A stretch of 64,000 nucleotides of DNA from the NCBI RefSeq assembly GCF_963665245.1, contig NZ_OY762267.1, forward strand, positions 3,940,001 to 4,004,000, written 5' to 3'. The stretch is from an uncultured Paludibaculum sp. (GTDB lineage: Bacteria; Acidobacteriota; Terriglobia; Bryobacterales; Bryobacteraceae). Under the pieces are notes generated by a model that saw nothing but the letters and a program-made list of their open reading frames with translations, made no database searches and had not been told where the DNA came from. Positions 17,012 to 25,515 of this stretch are shown one piece after another. The position numbers were made by a program, and so were the translations under genes. The number at the start of each line of letters is the position of its first letter. The first letter of the stretch is position 1.

Positions 17012-19069
17012 ATGAGATTGGTGTTGCTTGGAATGATCGCGCTGGGCGCGGCGGCGGAACCGGTGACGGTGGGACGGTTCGCGATGGAGGTGCGATCGTT
17101 CCATGGGAAGGCACAAGGACTGCCTTCGGACGATGTGCTGTCCGTGCGCGTGGATGCGGCCGGAGTCGTGACCGCGTTCACTCGCACCGGTGCTGCCGCG
17201 CTGCGGGATGGCAAATGGGTGGTGTCGATGGAGAAGGCTCCGGCGCAGGTTGTGCGGGCTCGGGATGGACGGGTGGCCCAGGCTCGGGTTGATGGATTGT
17301 TCCTGAAGGCGGCGGGCGGGGCCTGGCAGCGGCTGTTGCCAAAGACGGCGGAGCGGAGTTGGGCTCCGGTGGATGTGCGGGGTGTGGCGTTCGATTCGAA
17401 GGACCGGTTGTGGTTTGCGAGTCCGCAGGGTGTGGGTGTGCTTGATGGCAAGGTGTGGACGCTGTATACAGGCGGCGACGGGCTCCCCTACGACGATTTC
17501 ACGTGTGTGGCCGCGGGTGAGGATGGCGTGGTTTGGTTTGGCACCCACCTGGGGGCGATCCGATTTGACGGGCAGGTTTGGGAGTACCGGCAGGGCTTGC
17601 GGTGGCTGCCGGACGACGATGTGCGGGCGATTGCGGTGAATGGAAACGGCGATGCCTGGATGGCTACGGCGAAGGGGCTGGCGGTGATCGAGCGGAGGCC
17701 GACGACTCTGGCCGAGAAGGCGCGTGTGTTCGAGACGGAGATCGACAAGCGGCACCGGCGGACTCCGTACCAGTATGTGCATCCGGTGGTGCTGAAGCGG
17801 CCGGGGGATCTGACGGAGTGGACGCAGACGGACAGCGACAACGACGGGTTGTGGACTTCGATGTACGGGGCTGGGGAGTGCTTTGCTTACGGCGCTACGG
17901 GTAGTGAAGAGGCCGGGCGGCGGGCGAAGTTGGCGTTTGAAGCACTGCGGTTTTTGGGAACGGTGACGCAGGGCGGCGAGCATCCGGCGCCGAAGGGGTT
18001 TGTGGCGCGGTCGATTCTGCCGGTGAGCGGGCCGGATCCGAATCTGCATGCCACGCCGGAACGGGACCGGGAAACGCAACAGACACGGGACAAGCGCTGG
18101 AAGGTGATCACGCCGCGATGGCCGAAGAGTGCGGACGGGCTGTGGTACTGGAAGACGGACACAAGCTCGGATGAGCTCGACGGGCACTACTTCTTCTATG
18201 GGCTGTATTACGACCTGGTGGCGAAGACTCCGGAGGAGCAGCAGCGGGTACGCGAACATGTGGCGGCGCTGACGGATCATCTGGTGGAACACAACTTCCA
18301 GCTTGTAGACCATGACGGCAAGATGACGCGGTGGTCGATCTTCAACCCGGAAGAGATCAACAAGAACCGCGACTGGTGGCAGGAACGCGGGATGAACTCG
18401 CTGAGCATCCTGGCCTATTTGAAGGTGGCCGAGCACATCACGGGCGACGCGAAGTATGCGAAGGCGGCGCGGTATCTCATCGAGAAGCATGGGTACGACA
18501 TGAACATGCTGATCACGAAAACGCACTTGGGCGTGGGGGCGGGCAACCAGAGCGACGACGAGATGATCTTCATGAACTTCTACAGCCTGCTGAAGTACGA
18601 GAAGGATCCGGATCTACGGCAGAAGGCGCTGTTGTCGTTCCGGAATCACTGGGAGAACGAGGCCCCGGAGCTGAACCCTCTGTTCAACTTCCTGTACGCG
18701 GCCGTGGCCTCGGGACAAAGCTATACGGACGCCTATGGGACCACGGATGTGTCTCCCAAGGGCGAGTGGCTGGCGGAGAGCGTGGATACGTTGAAGCGGC
18801 TGCCGCTGGATCGTGTGGATTGGCGGGCGACGAACAGCAGGCGGAAGGATCTGGTGCTGTTGACGGAGCCGGTGCGCGATGAGGGGAAACGGGTGACCGG
18901 GTATCGCGTGAACGGCAAGGTGCTGCCGATCGATGAGCGCTATGTAGGGCATTGGAACCATGACCCGTGGACGCTGGATCAAGGGGGCAATGGACGGTCG
19001 TTGGGGGATGGCGGGGTCTACTTGCTGCCGTACTACATGGGGCTGTATCACGGGTTCATTCGGGAGTAA
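17012..19069 (+). CDS. Exported propeller-type protein with predicted alpha/alpha-barrel domain (paralogue B)
   Basis: A 685-residue relative of the product of 12205-13791, with a short leader (MRLVLLGMIALGAAAEP). Residues about 40-225 form a longer beta-propeller segment with repeated 'WFASPQGVGVLD', 'WFGTHLGAIRFD' and 'WMATAKGLAVIE' blades. The helical C-terminal part has 'DNDGLWTSMYGAGECF', 'WYWKTDTSSDELDGHY' and 'NSLSILAYLKVAEHITGDAKY', matching paralogue A in order. Propellers of this kind normally form the sensor of hybrid two-component systems, yet no membrane helix or kinase is present. The protein is probably secreted and enzymatic or sugar-binding. It is last in the three-gene operon. 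Confidence 0.75.
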   Translation: MRLVLLGMIALGAAAEPVTVGRFAMEVRSFHGKAQGLPSDDVLSVRVDAAGVVTAFTRTGAAALRDGKWVVSMEKAPAQVVRARDGRVAQARVDGLFLKAAGGAWQRLLPKTAERSWAPVDVRGVAFDSKDRLWFASPQGVGVLDGKVWTLYTGGDGLPYDDFTCVAAGEDGVVWFGTHLGAIRFDGQVWEYRQGLRWLPDDDVRAIAVNGNGDAWMATAKGLAVIERRPTTLAEKARVFETEIDKRHRRTPYQYVHPVVLKRPGDLTEWTQTDSDNDGLWTSMYGAGECFAYGATGSEEAGRRAKLAFEALRFLGTVTQGGEHPAPKGFVARSILPVSGPDPNLHATPERDRETQQTRDKRWKVITPRWPKSADGLWYWKTDTSSDELDGHYFFYGLYYDLVAKTPEEQQRVREHVAALTDHLVEHNFQLVDHDGKMTRWSIFNPEEINKNRDWWQERGMNSLSILAYLKVAEHITGDAKYAKAARYLIEKHGYDMNMLITKTHLGVGAGNQSDDEMIFMNFYSLLKYEKDPDLRQKALLSFRNHWENEAPELNPLFNFLYAAVASGQSYTDAYGTTDVSPKGEWLAESVDTLKRLPLDRVDWRATNSRRKDLVLLTEPVRDEGKRVTGYRVNGKVLPIDERYVGHWNHDPWTLDQGGNGRSLGDGGVYLLPYYMGLYHGFIRE

Positions 19070-19101
19070 GAGGGGGACCGAGCCGGTCTGGCCGGGCGTC
19101 G

Positions 19102-20806
19102 CTACTCGATGTCGGTCTGCTTCAGGTCCGCGGAGACCGAGGCTCCGGCAGCGAGATCGATTACCCTGGCGGCAGTGGCCACCAGGTTTCGCAGGGAAGG
19201 GCTGGTGCGCCAGGCGGCCTCGGGGCTGAAGGCGAGCAACCGGTATTTGCCCGCGATCAGGTTGGAGAACGTGGTGCGGCCGTTGGCGTCGGTTCGTGTG
19301 GTGCGGACTCCGCTCTGGGGGTCCTCGATGTCGTACTCCTCCGGAAAGAGCGCGACTTGAGCGTCCTTGGCGGGGTGGCTGCCTGAAGTGACCGAGACCT
19401 GGGCCGAGGCGGTAGCGGGGTAGACGACGAGCTCGAGCTTCTGGTCGGCGGCCGCGCGATTCGGCGTGATCAGGGCGCGGGGCTGGCGGCTGCCGTTGTG
19501 GCGGACCTCGCCAACGGACAGTCCTGACGGCAATGGTGCCAGGTACACATTGTAGGTGCCGTCCATGACTCCCTGGAAGACGAAGGAGCCATCGGGTTGC
19601 AGGAGTGCCGGCGAGAGCTCATCGCCGTGGGTCATTCTGTCGCGAAAGCCGAGTATGACGAGGGGCCGTTTGTCTGCTTTGAGGAGATCTGAGAACGAGG
19701 CGGCGACGGATTCGTGGAGCGTGACCTTGCCGTGGATCGCAACGCCGGTGGTGATGGTGAGGTCGAGGTCGTCAACATTGCGGTCGTCCAGTTGGAAGAA
19801 TGTATAGGCCGCGTGGCGGCCCTGGAGCGAGCCCTTCGGTAACGAGGCGTCGAGCCAGTAACGCCCCGGGCGGCAAGCCGTCGAGACGGAACGAGGAGCC
19901 CACGGGGAGGGCGGCCATGGCGATCGACCGGAGGTTGATGGAGTCGCCTTCGCGCTCCACGCGGCCCAGGAGGACAGGTACCTCTCCGGTGATGCTTTCG
20001 CCTTCGGCCGAGAGGAGGCGACCGCGGATGCAGGCGAGACGGCGGCGGGTGAGCTTCATGTCGGTGGAGGCGAGCGTGGTTCCCGGCAGAAGGGTGACCG
20101 AGCTGGATTGCTCACGGAGTTCGACGCCGGGGTAGTAGGAGCGGCCGTAGGCGATCTCGCGGTGATTGCGGAAGTCCTCCGGCGTGCCTCCGGGGCTAAA
20201 CTTCCCGCGGGTGGGGGTGTCGGCCTGGAGGTGGTAATCACCCGGCGGGAGCCCCGTGACTTCGTAGGCTCCGGCGGCATTGGTGGTGGTGCTATCGCCG
20301 GACTGCAGGAGAGTCCGGGTGCCGTCGAACACGCGCCATCGGAAGGCGGCCACCGCGAGGCCCGGGATTGGGGCCCCGGTATCGGCATCGACGATACGAC
20401 CGGAAATGGCGCCTTCCGCGTCGAGCGGGACTCGTACTGGATTCGACGTTCTCCCGGCCTTGACGGAGATGGTCCGTTGCGTCTCGAGGCTCATGCCCCA
20501 TTTCGCGTAGCCTGGCCGGCTGACGAACAGCATGAACTCGGCGGGGCTGGTGGTCCTGCAGCGGAAGAGGCCCTGGGCGTCGGTCATGAAAGCGAAGATG
20601 GGCGCGGCCGGGTCGGGTGATTCCGGGGAGAGTTCGGTGTCGAAGGTCCGCGTGCTGTAGCTGGCGCCCGGATTCATGCGTACGAGCACGACTCGAGCGC
20701 CGACCAACGGCTGTTTGGTGGCGGAGTCGACGACCTGGCCGGAGATTTCGGAGAAATCCTGGGCGTGGAGAAGGGCGCAGAAGAATACAGCTGCAATGAG
20801 CCGCAT
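19102..20806 (-). pseudogene. Carboxypeptidase-regulatory-like exported protein, frameshifted
   Basis: Reading from 20806, a signal peptide (MRLIAAVFFCALLHAQ) is followed by repeated carboxypeptidase-regulatory-like beta-sandwich units ('ISGQVVDSATKQPLVGARV', 'ISGRIVDADTGAPIPGLAV'). The frame runs up to 'LDGLPPG' and then leaves homologous sense. The adjacent frame picks up exactly there as 'RYWLDASLPKG' and continues to the stop at 19102 ('YNVYLAPLPSG', 'ATSAQVSVTSGSH'-type unit). One surplus G in the run GGGG (19864-19867) explains both halves; restored, the protein would be about 567 residues. Either the gene is inactivated or the base is a sequencing or assembly error. It is convergent with the propeller operon. 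Confidence 0.8.
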
Positions 20807-20894
20807 ATCGGCCCTATTCTGGCGAATTTATGAGCGGGCGGCAAGGGCGCGGTTAACGCAATAATGACTGCGCAGGTTCAGGAGGTCCGAAGAG

Positions 20895-20943
20895 GTGGGG
20901 CTAAAGCCCCACGCGGGCCGAGGCCCGCCCCCCCCCAAAAAAA
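20895..20943. repeat. Twin-hairpin element followed by C9A7
   Basis: GTGGGGCT-AA-AGCCCCAC (20895-20912) is directly followed by GCGGGCC-GA-GGCCCGC (20913-20928), both perfect stems with 2-base loops. A run of nine C (20928-20936) and seven A (20937-20943) follows. It lies between the broken carboxypeptidase-like gene and the end of the PmoA-like operon. The layout resembles REP/BIME-type intergenic repeats. Only one copy is visible here. Confidence 0.6.
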
Positions 20944-20974
20944 GGCCCTGGGGTGGGGTTGTTGCTGCGCGCGG

Positions 20975-21913
20975 TTAGCGGCCCAGGGACTTGGTCCAGC
21001 TGCTGTAGAGCGCGCCCAGGTTGGCTTCCGCCGTGTCTCCTTGATGAATCACAACGCGGTAGCGAAAACGCAACGTCTGGCCCTTTTCCAACGTGTGGCT
21101 GCCGTTTTTCATTTTGTCGTTGTAGAAATCGTGCAGGCCGAAGGCATTCGTGGCGAACAGACCGTAATCGCGGGCATGCCAGTAAGTGGGATGGCGGAAG
21201 TTGGAGGGGGCATCAAAGATAGCCACACCTACCTTCTTGCCTTCCACTGTGCCGGAATCGTCAACCCACGGAAATTGCTTGCCCCAGATTTCGGCCATGC
21301 CCGTCTTACCGTCGGAGCTGGTCATTTTGCCGTTGCCACGCTTTTCCGAAAGCTCGTCGCGGAGGCGGATAGCGAAGAAGCCCTCCTTGGTGTCGCCGAA
21401 GGTTGCCTTTTCGAGCGCCGTGAAGGTGACGTCGAAGTCGATCATGCGGGTTGTGGGGCCGCCGTGAAAGATCATCGTGCGGTCTTCGCGCAGCAGCGGC
21501 GTGCCGGTGTCGCCGATCCAGGTAAAGGTGGCGCGAACCGAGCCCTGGCTCTTGCCGCCTTTCACGGATTCAATCTTGTCGAGCTTGATGGTGCCGTGGC
21601 GGCCCTTGGCTCCGGGCTCGTTGGCCCAGAAGTCGATGCCGTTGATGTCGCCATGGGTGAACCAGAGTCCGCGGTGGTGCGGATGGTCCTTGGTTTCGCC
21701 GGCCACCGATTCCATGGGATAGCGGCGAGTGACGATCAAGCCGTCGGCGGTGCGGAGCGGCGCGAGATACGGCTTCGGAGCGTCGCCTCCCGCGTAGAAG
21801 GTGCTGAACGGCTTGCCGTCGATGGTGATTTCGAGTTTCCCGGGGGTTTGTGAGAACTTCACCTGGGCGCACAGAGGCAGGGCCAGCGCCAACAGCAACA
21901 AGGGGTGCTTCAT
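20975..21913 (-). CDS. PmoA-like (DUF6807) exported protein
   Basis: A 312-residue protein with a signal peptide (MKHPLLLLALALPLCAQ). It matches my recollection of the bacterial 'PmoA family' annotated next to sugar oxidoreductases. Landmarks: 'GKPFSTFYAGGDAPKPYLAPL', 'DHPHHRGLWFTHGDING', 'FWANEPGAKGRHGTI' and 'YWHARDYGLFATNAFG'. The family name recalls methane oxygenase, but that function is not credible; it is a secreted beta-rich protein of unsettled role, often linked to sugar metabolism. It is last in the GDPD-esterase-HyuA operon, 14 bp after HyuA. Confidence 0.82.
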   Translation of the reverse strand: MKHPLLLLALALPLCAQVKFSQTPGKLEITIDGKPFSTFYAGGDAPKPYLAPLRTADGLIVTRRYPMESVAGETKDHPHHRGLWFTHGDINGIDFWANEPGAKGRHGTIKLDKIESVKGGKSQGSVRATFTWIGDTGTPLLREDRTMIFHGGPTTRMIDFDVTFTALEKATFGDTKEGFFAIRLRDELSEKRGNGKMTSSDGKTGMAEIWGKQFPWVDDSGTVEGKKVGVAIFDAPSNFRHPTYWHARDYGLFATNAFGLHDFYNDKMKNGSHTLEKGQTLRFRYRVVIHQGDTAEANLGALYSSWTKSLGR

Positions 21914-21927
21914 CGCATTTCAGTACA

Positions 21928-23841
21928 TCACAGCGGACGGGAACGCTCAACCACCAGCATGCCGGTAGGGTCGCGACGAACCTGCCAGCGAGGCGGGATG
22001 AGCGTGGTGGAGCCGTAGTCGAGAATCAACGCGGGTCCGGCAAGAGGTGCGTCTCCGACCTGCGCGCGCTGGTAGACAGGACCGCGGGTCCATTTGCCGT
22101 TGGTGTAGAAACGACGGCGCGGCACGGATGAAGAGTCGGCGGGCGTGGTGTCCCGCAGGCGCGGTTTGCGAACGGCGATGCGGGCACGGACGCGGAGGGT
22201 GACGATCTCCACTTCTCGCTGTGGATTCGCGTAGCCGTAGGTCTTCTTGTGTAGCTCGTGGAAGGGCCGGGCCGGCGACTTTGCGTGCCACGGGACAGTG
22301 AGTTCGTAGCTCTGACCGAGGTAGCGGAGGTCGGCGAAGCGCTGCAGTCTGGCTCCGGGCATCTCAGCTAGAGCGCGCTGTTCGAGATCCGTAAAGGCCT
22401 TGGCGAGATCCGCTTGGCCTAGCGCCCCGGCGGAGTAGTCGCGGATGCGGTCGGCCAGCAGCATGCCCAACGCCGAGAGTGCGCCAGCCAGGGCAGGGAC
22501 CAAGACCGTGGATATGCCGAGATCCTCGGCGAGTTCGCAGGCGTGGAGACCGCCGCAGCCGCCGAAGGCGAGCAGGGCGAAGTCGCGGGGATCGTAGCCT
22601 CGTTCGATGGAGACGACGCGGATGGCCCGGCCCATGGTGGCGTTGGCGACGCGCAGGATGCCAGCGGCGGTGTCGGTTTCGGAGAGATTCAGTTCGCGGG
22701 CGAGCGATTGGACGGCCTGCTGGGCGCGATCGGGCTGCAGCGTCATGGATCCGCCCACCAGTTGATGCGCCGCGATGCGGCCGAGGACGACGTGGGCGTC
22801 GGTGGTGGTGGCTCGGGTACCGGTGCCGTAGCAGGCGGGGCCGGGATCGGCGCCGGCGGATTCGGGCCCGACTCGGAGGAGGCCGCCCGAGTCGACATAG
22901 GCAATGGATCCGCCGCCCGCACCCACGGTGTGGATCTCCAGCATGGGCAGCTTGACGGGTAGGCCATCGACAGAGGCTTCGAGAGTCTCGCGCGGCGCGC
23001 CGTCGCAGAGAGAGACGTCGGTGGAAGTGCCGCCCATGTCGAAGCCTAGGACGTTGCGGAAGCCGCTGGCGCGGGCGGTTTCGGCGGCTCCGGTGACGCC
23101 GCCGGCGGGCCCGGAGAGGATGGTGCGGACGGCCTGGTCGCCGGCTTCGCCGACGGTGATGGAGCCACCGTTGGATTGCACGATCCAGACGCGGTGGTGG
23201 GTGGCTCGGCCGAGTTGGGAGAGGTAGTTGCGCATCAACGGGCCGACGTAGGCGTTGAGGGCCGTGGTGGAGGCGCGCTCAAACTCGCGGAACTCGGGGC
23301 AGATGCGATGGGAGATGGAGAGATAGAAGCTGTCGCCGAGGGCTTCGGCCACGGCCTGTTCGTTGGCGGGGGTCCGATAGGCGTGCAGGAAGCAGACGGC
23401 TACGCTTTGGACGCCGGCACGGCGGAGTCTCGTGCGGAGCGCGGCCAGGCCGGAGGGCACGGATTCGATGGAGCCGTCGGCGAGGGTGCGCTCCTTCACT
23501 CCGTAGCAGAGCTCGGGCGGGATGAGCAGGCGCTTGGGGCCGGGTGTCAGGTTGTACAACTCGGCGCGGTTCTGGCGGCCGATTTCGAGGAGATCCTCGA
23601 AGCCGGCGGTGGTGAGGAAGGCGGTGCGGGCGCCTTTACGCTCCAGCAGGGCGTTGGTGGCGACGGTGGAGCCGTGGATGACGTCGCAAGGCTCGGGGTT
23701 GGCGACGCGGGCGAGTCCGGTGAGGATAACTTCGTGGGGCGCCTTTGGGTTGGAGCGGAGTTTGAAGGTTTCCAGCCGGCCGTTGTCATGGAGCACGACA
23801 AAGTCTGTGAACGTGCCGCCCGCGTCAATGCCGATTCTCAC
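21928..23841 (-). CDS. HyuA-type hydantoinase/oxoprolinase family protein
   Basis: A 637-residue ATP-dependent amidohydrolase of the hydantoinase A/5-oxoprolinase family, starting with GTG. The N-terminal ASKHA-like domain opens 'IGIDAGGTFTDFVVL', a second glycine loop is 'GFDMGGTSTDVSLCDG' (about 270-285), and 'GGCGGLHACELAEDLGI' lies near 430. The C-terminal domain is the usual beta-rich one. HyuA normally needs HyuB; no HyuB is in the window, although the frame is intact and of normal length. One base separates it from the esterase stop, so the two are translationally coupled. The substrate is unknown. Confidence 0.92.
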   Translation of the reverse strand: MRIGIDAGGTFTDFVVLHDNGRLETFKLRSNPKAPHEVILTGLARVANPEPCDVIHGSTVATNALLERKGARTAFLTTAGFEDLLEIGRQNRAELYNLTPGPKRLLIPPELCYGVKERTLADGSIESVPSGLAALRTRLRRAGVQSVAVCFLHAYRTPANEQAVAEALGDSFYLSISHRICPEFREFERASTTALNAYVGPLMRNYLSQLGRATHHRVWIVQSNGGSITVGEAGDQAVRTILSGPAGGVTGAAETARASGFRNVLGFDMGGTSTDVSLCDGAPRETLEASVDGLPVKLPMLEIHTVGAGGGSIAYVDSGGLLRVGPESAGADPGPACYGTGTRATTTDAHVVLGRIAAHQLVGGSMTLQPDRAQQAVQSLARELNLSETDTAAGILRVANATMGRAIRVVSIERGYDPRDFALLAFGGCGGLHACELAEDLGISTVLVPALAGALSALGMLLADRIRDYSAGALGQADLAKAFTDLEQRALAEMPGARLQRFADLRYLGQSYELTVPWHAKSPARPFHELHKKTYGYANPQREVEIVTLRVRARIAVRKPRLRDTTPADSSSVPRRRFYTNGKWTRGPVYQRAQVGDAPLAGPALILDYGSTTLIPPRWQVRRDPTGMLVVERSRPL

Positions 23842-23842
23842 G

Positions 23843-24628
23843 CTATTGGGCCTTCCTGGGGAAGAGATATTGGAGCATGGCCGGGACCCGTTCCGCCCAC
23901 GCGCGCTCGCTGTGATCGGCGCCCTCGGCTTCGACGTACTGCAGACTGCGGCCCTCGCGCCAGCCCTTACTGACGAGGGTGGCTTTCAGCAGGCGGACGT
24001 CGCGGATGGAACCAAAGGGGGCATTGCCTTCCTCGGTGCCGATGTCGAGCCACATGCGCTGGCGTTCCGGGTGCTGAACGGTCTGGAGCATTTTGAGGAT
24101 GACCCGGTGGTCCCACCAGACCGAGGGGGACATGACACCGAGACGGCCGAAAACCTGCGGGTGGGTGAGGCCGAGATAGAGCGTCGCCAGTCCGCCGAGG
24201 GAGGAGCCGCAGAGGGCGGTGTGGCGGGCCTGGGGCAGAATGCGGTAGCGGTCTCGAAGCCACGGACGGAGCTCCTCCACCAGCATCCAGGCGTGGAGGT
24301 TGGCTCCGCCACCACCGAGCTTGCGCGTCTTTGTGGGCGTGTACTCGTGGATGCGCTTCTCGCCGCCATGATAGACGGCCACCATGATGAGCGGCTCGAT
24401 CAGGCGGTTGACGAGGAGGTCGTCGGCTGACTCCTTGGCGCGCCAGTACTGTCCTGGGACGTAGGAGGTCCGGCCGTCGAAGACGTTTTGCCCGTCGTGA
24501 AAGAAGAGCACGGGGTACTGGCGGCGGGTGTCGCGGCCGTAGCCGGGCGGCAGGTAGACCACCAGCGTGCGCTGGCAGCCGAGCGCCTCGGAGTAGAAGT
24601 CATCGTGTACGAGCAGTTGACCGGGCAA
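23843..24628 (-). CDS. Esterase of the PF00756 type (alpha/beta hydrolase)
   Basis: A 261-residue alpha/beta hydrolase. The nucleophile elbow is G141-S-S143-L-G145, and the catalytic His is H239 in 'ADHSERAWAERVP'. 'LVVYLPPGYGRDTRRQYPVL' and 'FHDGQNVFDG' are typical of the ferri-siderophore esterase/antigen 85-like putative esterase group. No signal peptide is evident, so it is probably cytoplasmic. It lies 6 bp after the GDPD gene and 1 bp before HyuA in the same operon. The substrate cannot be told from the sequence. Confidence 0.88.
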   Translation of the reverse strand: MPGQLLVHDDFYSEALGCQRTLVVYLPPGYGRDTRRQYPVLFFHDGQNVFDGRTSYVPGQYWRAKESADDLLVNRLIEPLIMVAVYHGGEKRIHEYTPTKTRKLGGGGANLHAWMLVEELRPWLRDRYRILPQARHTALCGSSLGGLATLYLGLTHPQVFGRLGVMSPSVWWDHRVILKMLQTVQHPERQRMWLDIGTEEGNAPFGSIRDVRLLKATLVSKGWREGRSLQYVEAEGADHSERAWAERVPAMLQYLFPRKAQ

Positions 24629-24634
24629 TACAGG

Positions 24635-25480
24635 CTAGCGTAGCCCTTTTGCCTTGAGGTGCTCAATCAGGGCGGCCGGATTGTCGGTAATGATGGCGTC
24701 GACACCGGCGGCGATGAGGGTGTCCCAGATTTCGGGCTTGTTGGCGGTCCAGGGGACGACCTGAAGTCCGGCGGCGTGGGCTTCCTTGACCCCTTCCGGC
24801 TTCACCAGGGACAGGTATGGAGCGACGATTTCCGCGTTCGCAGCCTCTTTCGAGATTTCGACGAAGCTCTTGGGGCTGCCGAAGTAGAGGGCGGAGATAC
24901 GGATTTCGGGTGCGATCTTGCGGAGTTCGACGAGGGTGCGGAAATCGAAGCTCTGCACGACGACACGCTTTTCCAGCTTGTGCTTGCGGATGGCGGCGGC
25001 GACCAGTTTGGCGAACTCGGCGGGTTCGACCGAGAGTTCGGGCTTCTTGGGGTCGCTCTTCATCTCGACGTTGTAGGAGAAGGTGCCCTGCGGAGCGAGA
25101 GCGAGCACTTCGTCAAAAGTGGGGATCTTGGCTCCGGGAACAGGCTGCTGGGTGTCGAACTCGGGGTTCTTCAGCGAGCCGCAGTCCCACTGGCGGACCT
25201 GGGCAAGGGTGAGCTGGTGGATGATCGTCGGACCCTCAGGAGCCTTGCAGATCTTGGGATTGAGCTGCGGATCGTGGGAGACGACCAGGATGCCGTCCTT
25301 GGTGACGGCGAGGTCAAGTTCCAGGAAGTCGGCACCGGCTTTGATGGCGTATTCAAAGGCGGGAATCGTGTTTTCGGGGCGCATGGCGCGGGCTCCGCGA
25401 TGGCCGTGAACGAGGATCTTGGGAGCGGCGTCGGCGATCATCAGGCACCCTAGTAACAATATGGCAAGCTTGGCAGTCAT
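24635..25480 (-). CDS. Glycerophosphodiester phosphodiesterase, exported
   Basis: A 281-residue GDPD that would hydrolyse glycerophosphodiesters to glycerol-3-phosphate and an alcohol. The signal peptide spans about 1-19. Active-site landmarks: 'HGHRGARAMRPENT' (H27, R28), E54 and D56 in 'FLELDLAV', H69 in 'VVSHDP', and 'TFDEVLALAP' and 'DAIITDNPAAL' near the end. It is the first gene of the minus-strand operon ending at 20975 and is divergent from the tricorn-like protease gene, 35 bp apart. Confidence 0.93.
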   Translation of the reverse strand: MTAKLAILLLGCLMIADAAPKILVHGHRGARAMRPENTIPAFEYAIKAGADFLELDLAVTKDGILVVSHDPQLNPKICKAPEGPTIIHQLTLAQVRQWDCGSLKNPEFDTQQPVPGAKIPTFDEVLALAPQGTFSYNVEMKSDPKKPELSVEPAEFAKLVAAAIRKHKLEKRVVVQSFDFRTLVELRKIAPEIRISALYFGSPKSFVEISKEAANAEIVAPYLSLVKPEGVKEAHAAGLQVVPWTANKPEIWDTLIAAGVDAIITDNPAALIEHLKAKGLR

Positions 25481-25515
25481 CTCACTCAGGATATATTGGG
25501 GATGATTTCAACGCC
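25481..25515. promoter_or_regulatory. 35-bp divergent promoter gap
   Basis: Only 35 bp separate the divergent start codons of the GDPD and tricorn-like genes. TATATT at 25492-25497 is a plausible -10 for the plus-strand gene, with transcription starting about 10 bp before its GTG. Minus-strand promoter elements would have to lie inside the protease gene. Confidence 0.4.

Noticed and set aside
16598..18526. 642-codon open frame opposite the GH2 and second propeller genes
   Set aside because: Extremely Arg/His/Pro-rich and spans the junction of two genes on the other strand.
20895..20943. Twin hairpins as an intrinsic terminator
   Set aside because: The A-run gives T residues before, not after, the stems for minus-strand transcripts, and plus-strand transcripts would end in C9A7; no canonical terminator in either direction.
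20975..21913. Methane monooxygenase subunit
   Set aside because: The 'PmoA' name is historical; the protein is soluble and secreted, lacks membrane helices and has no PmoB/PmoC partners.
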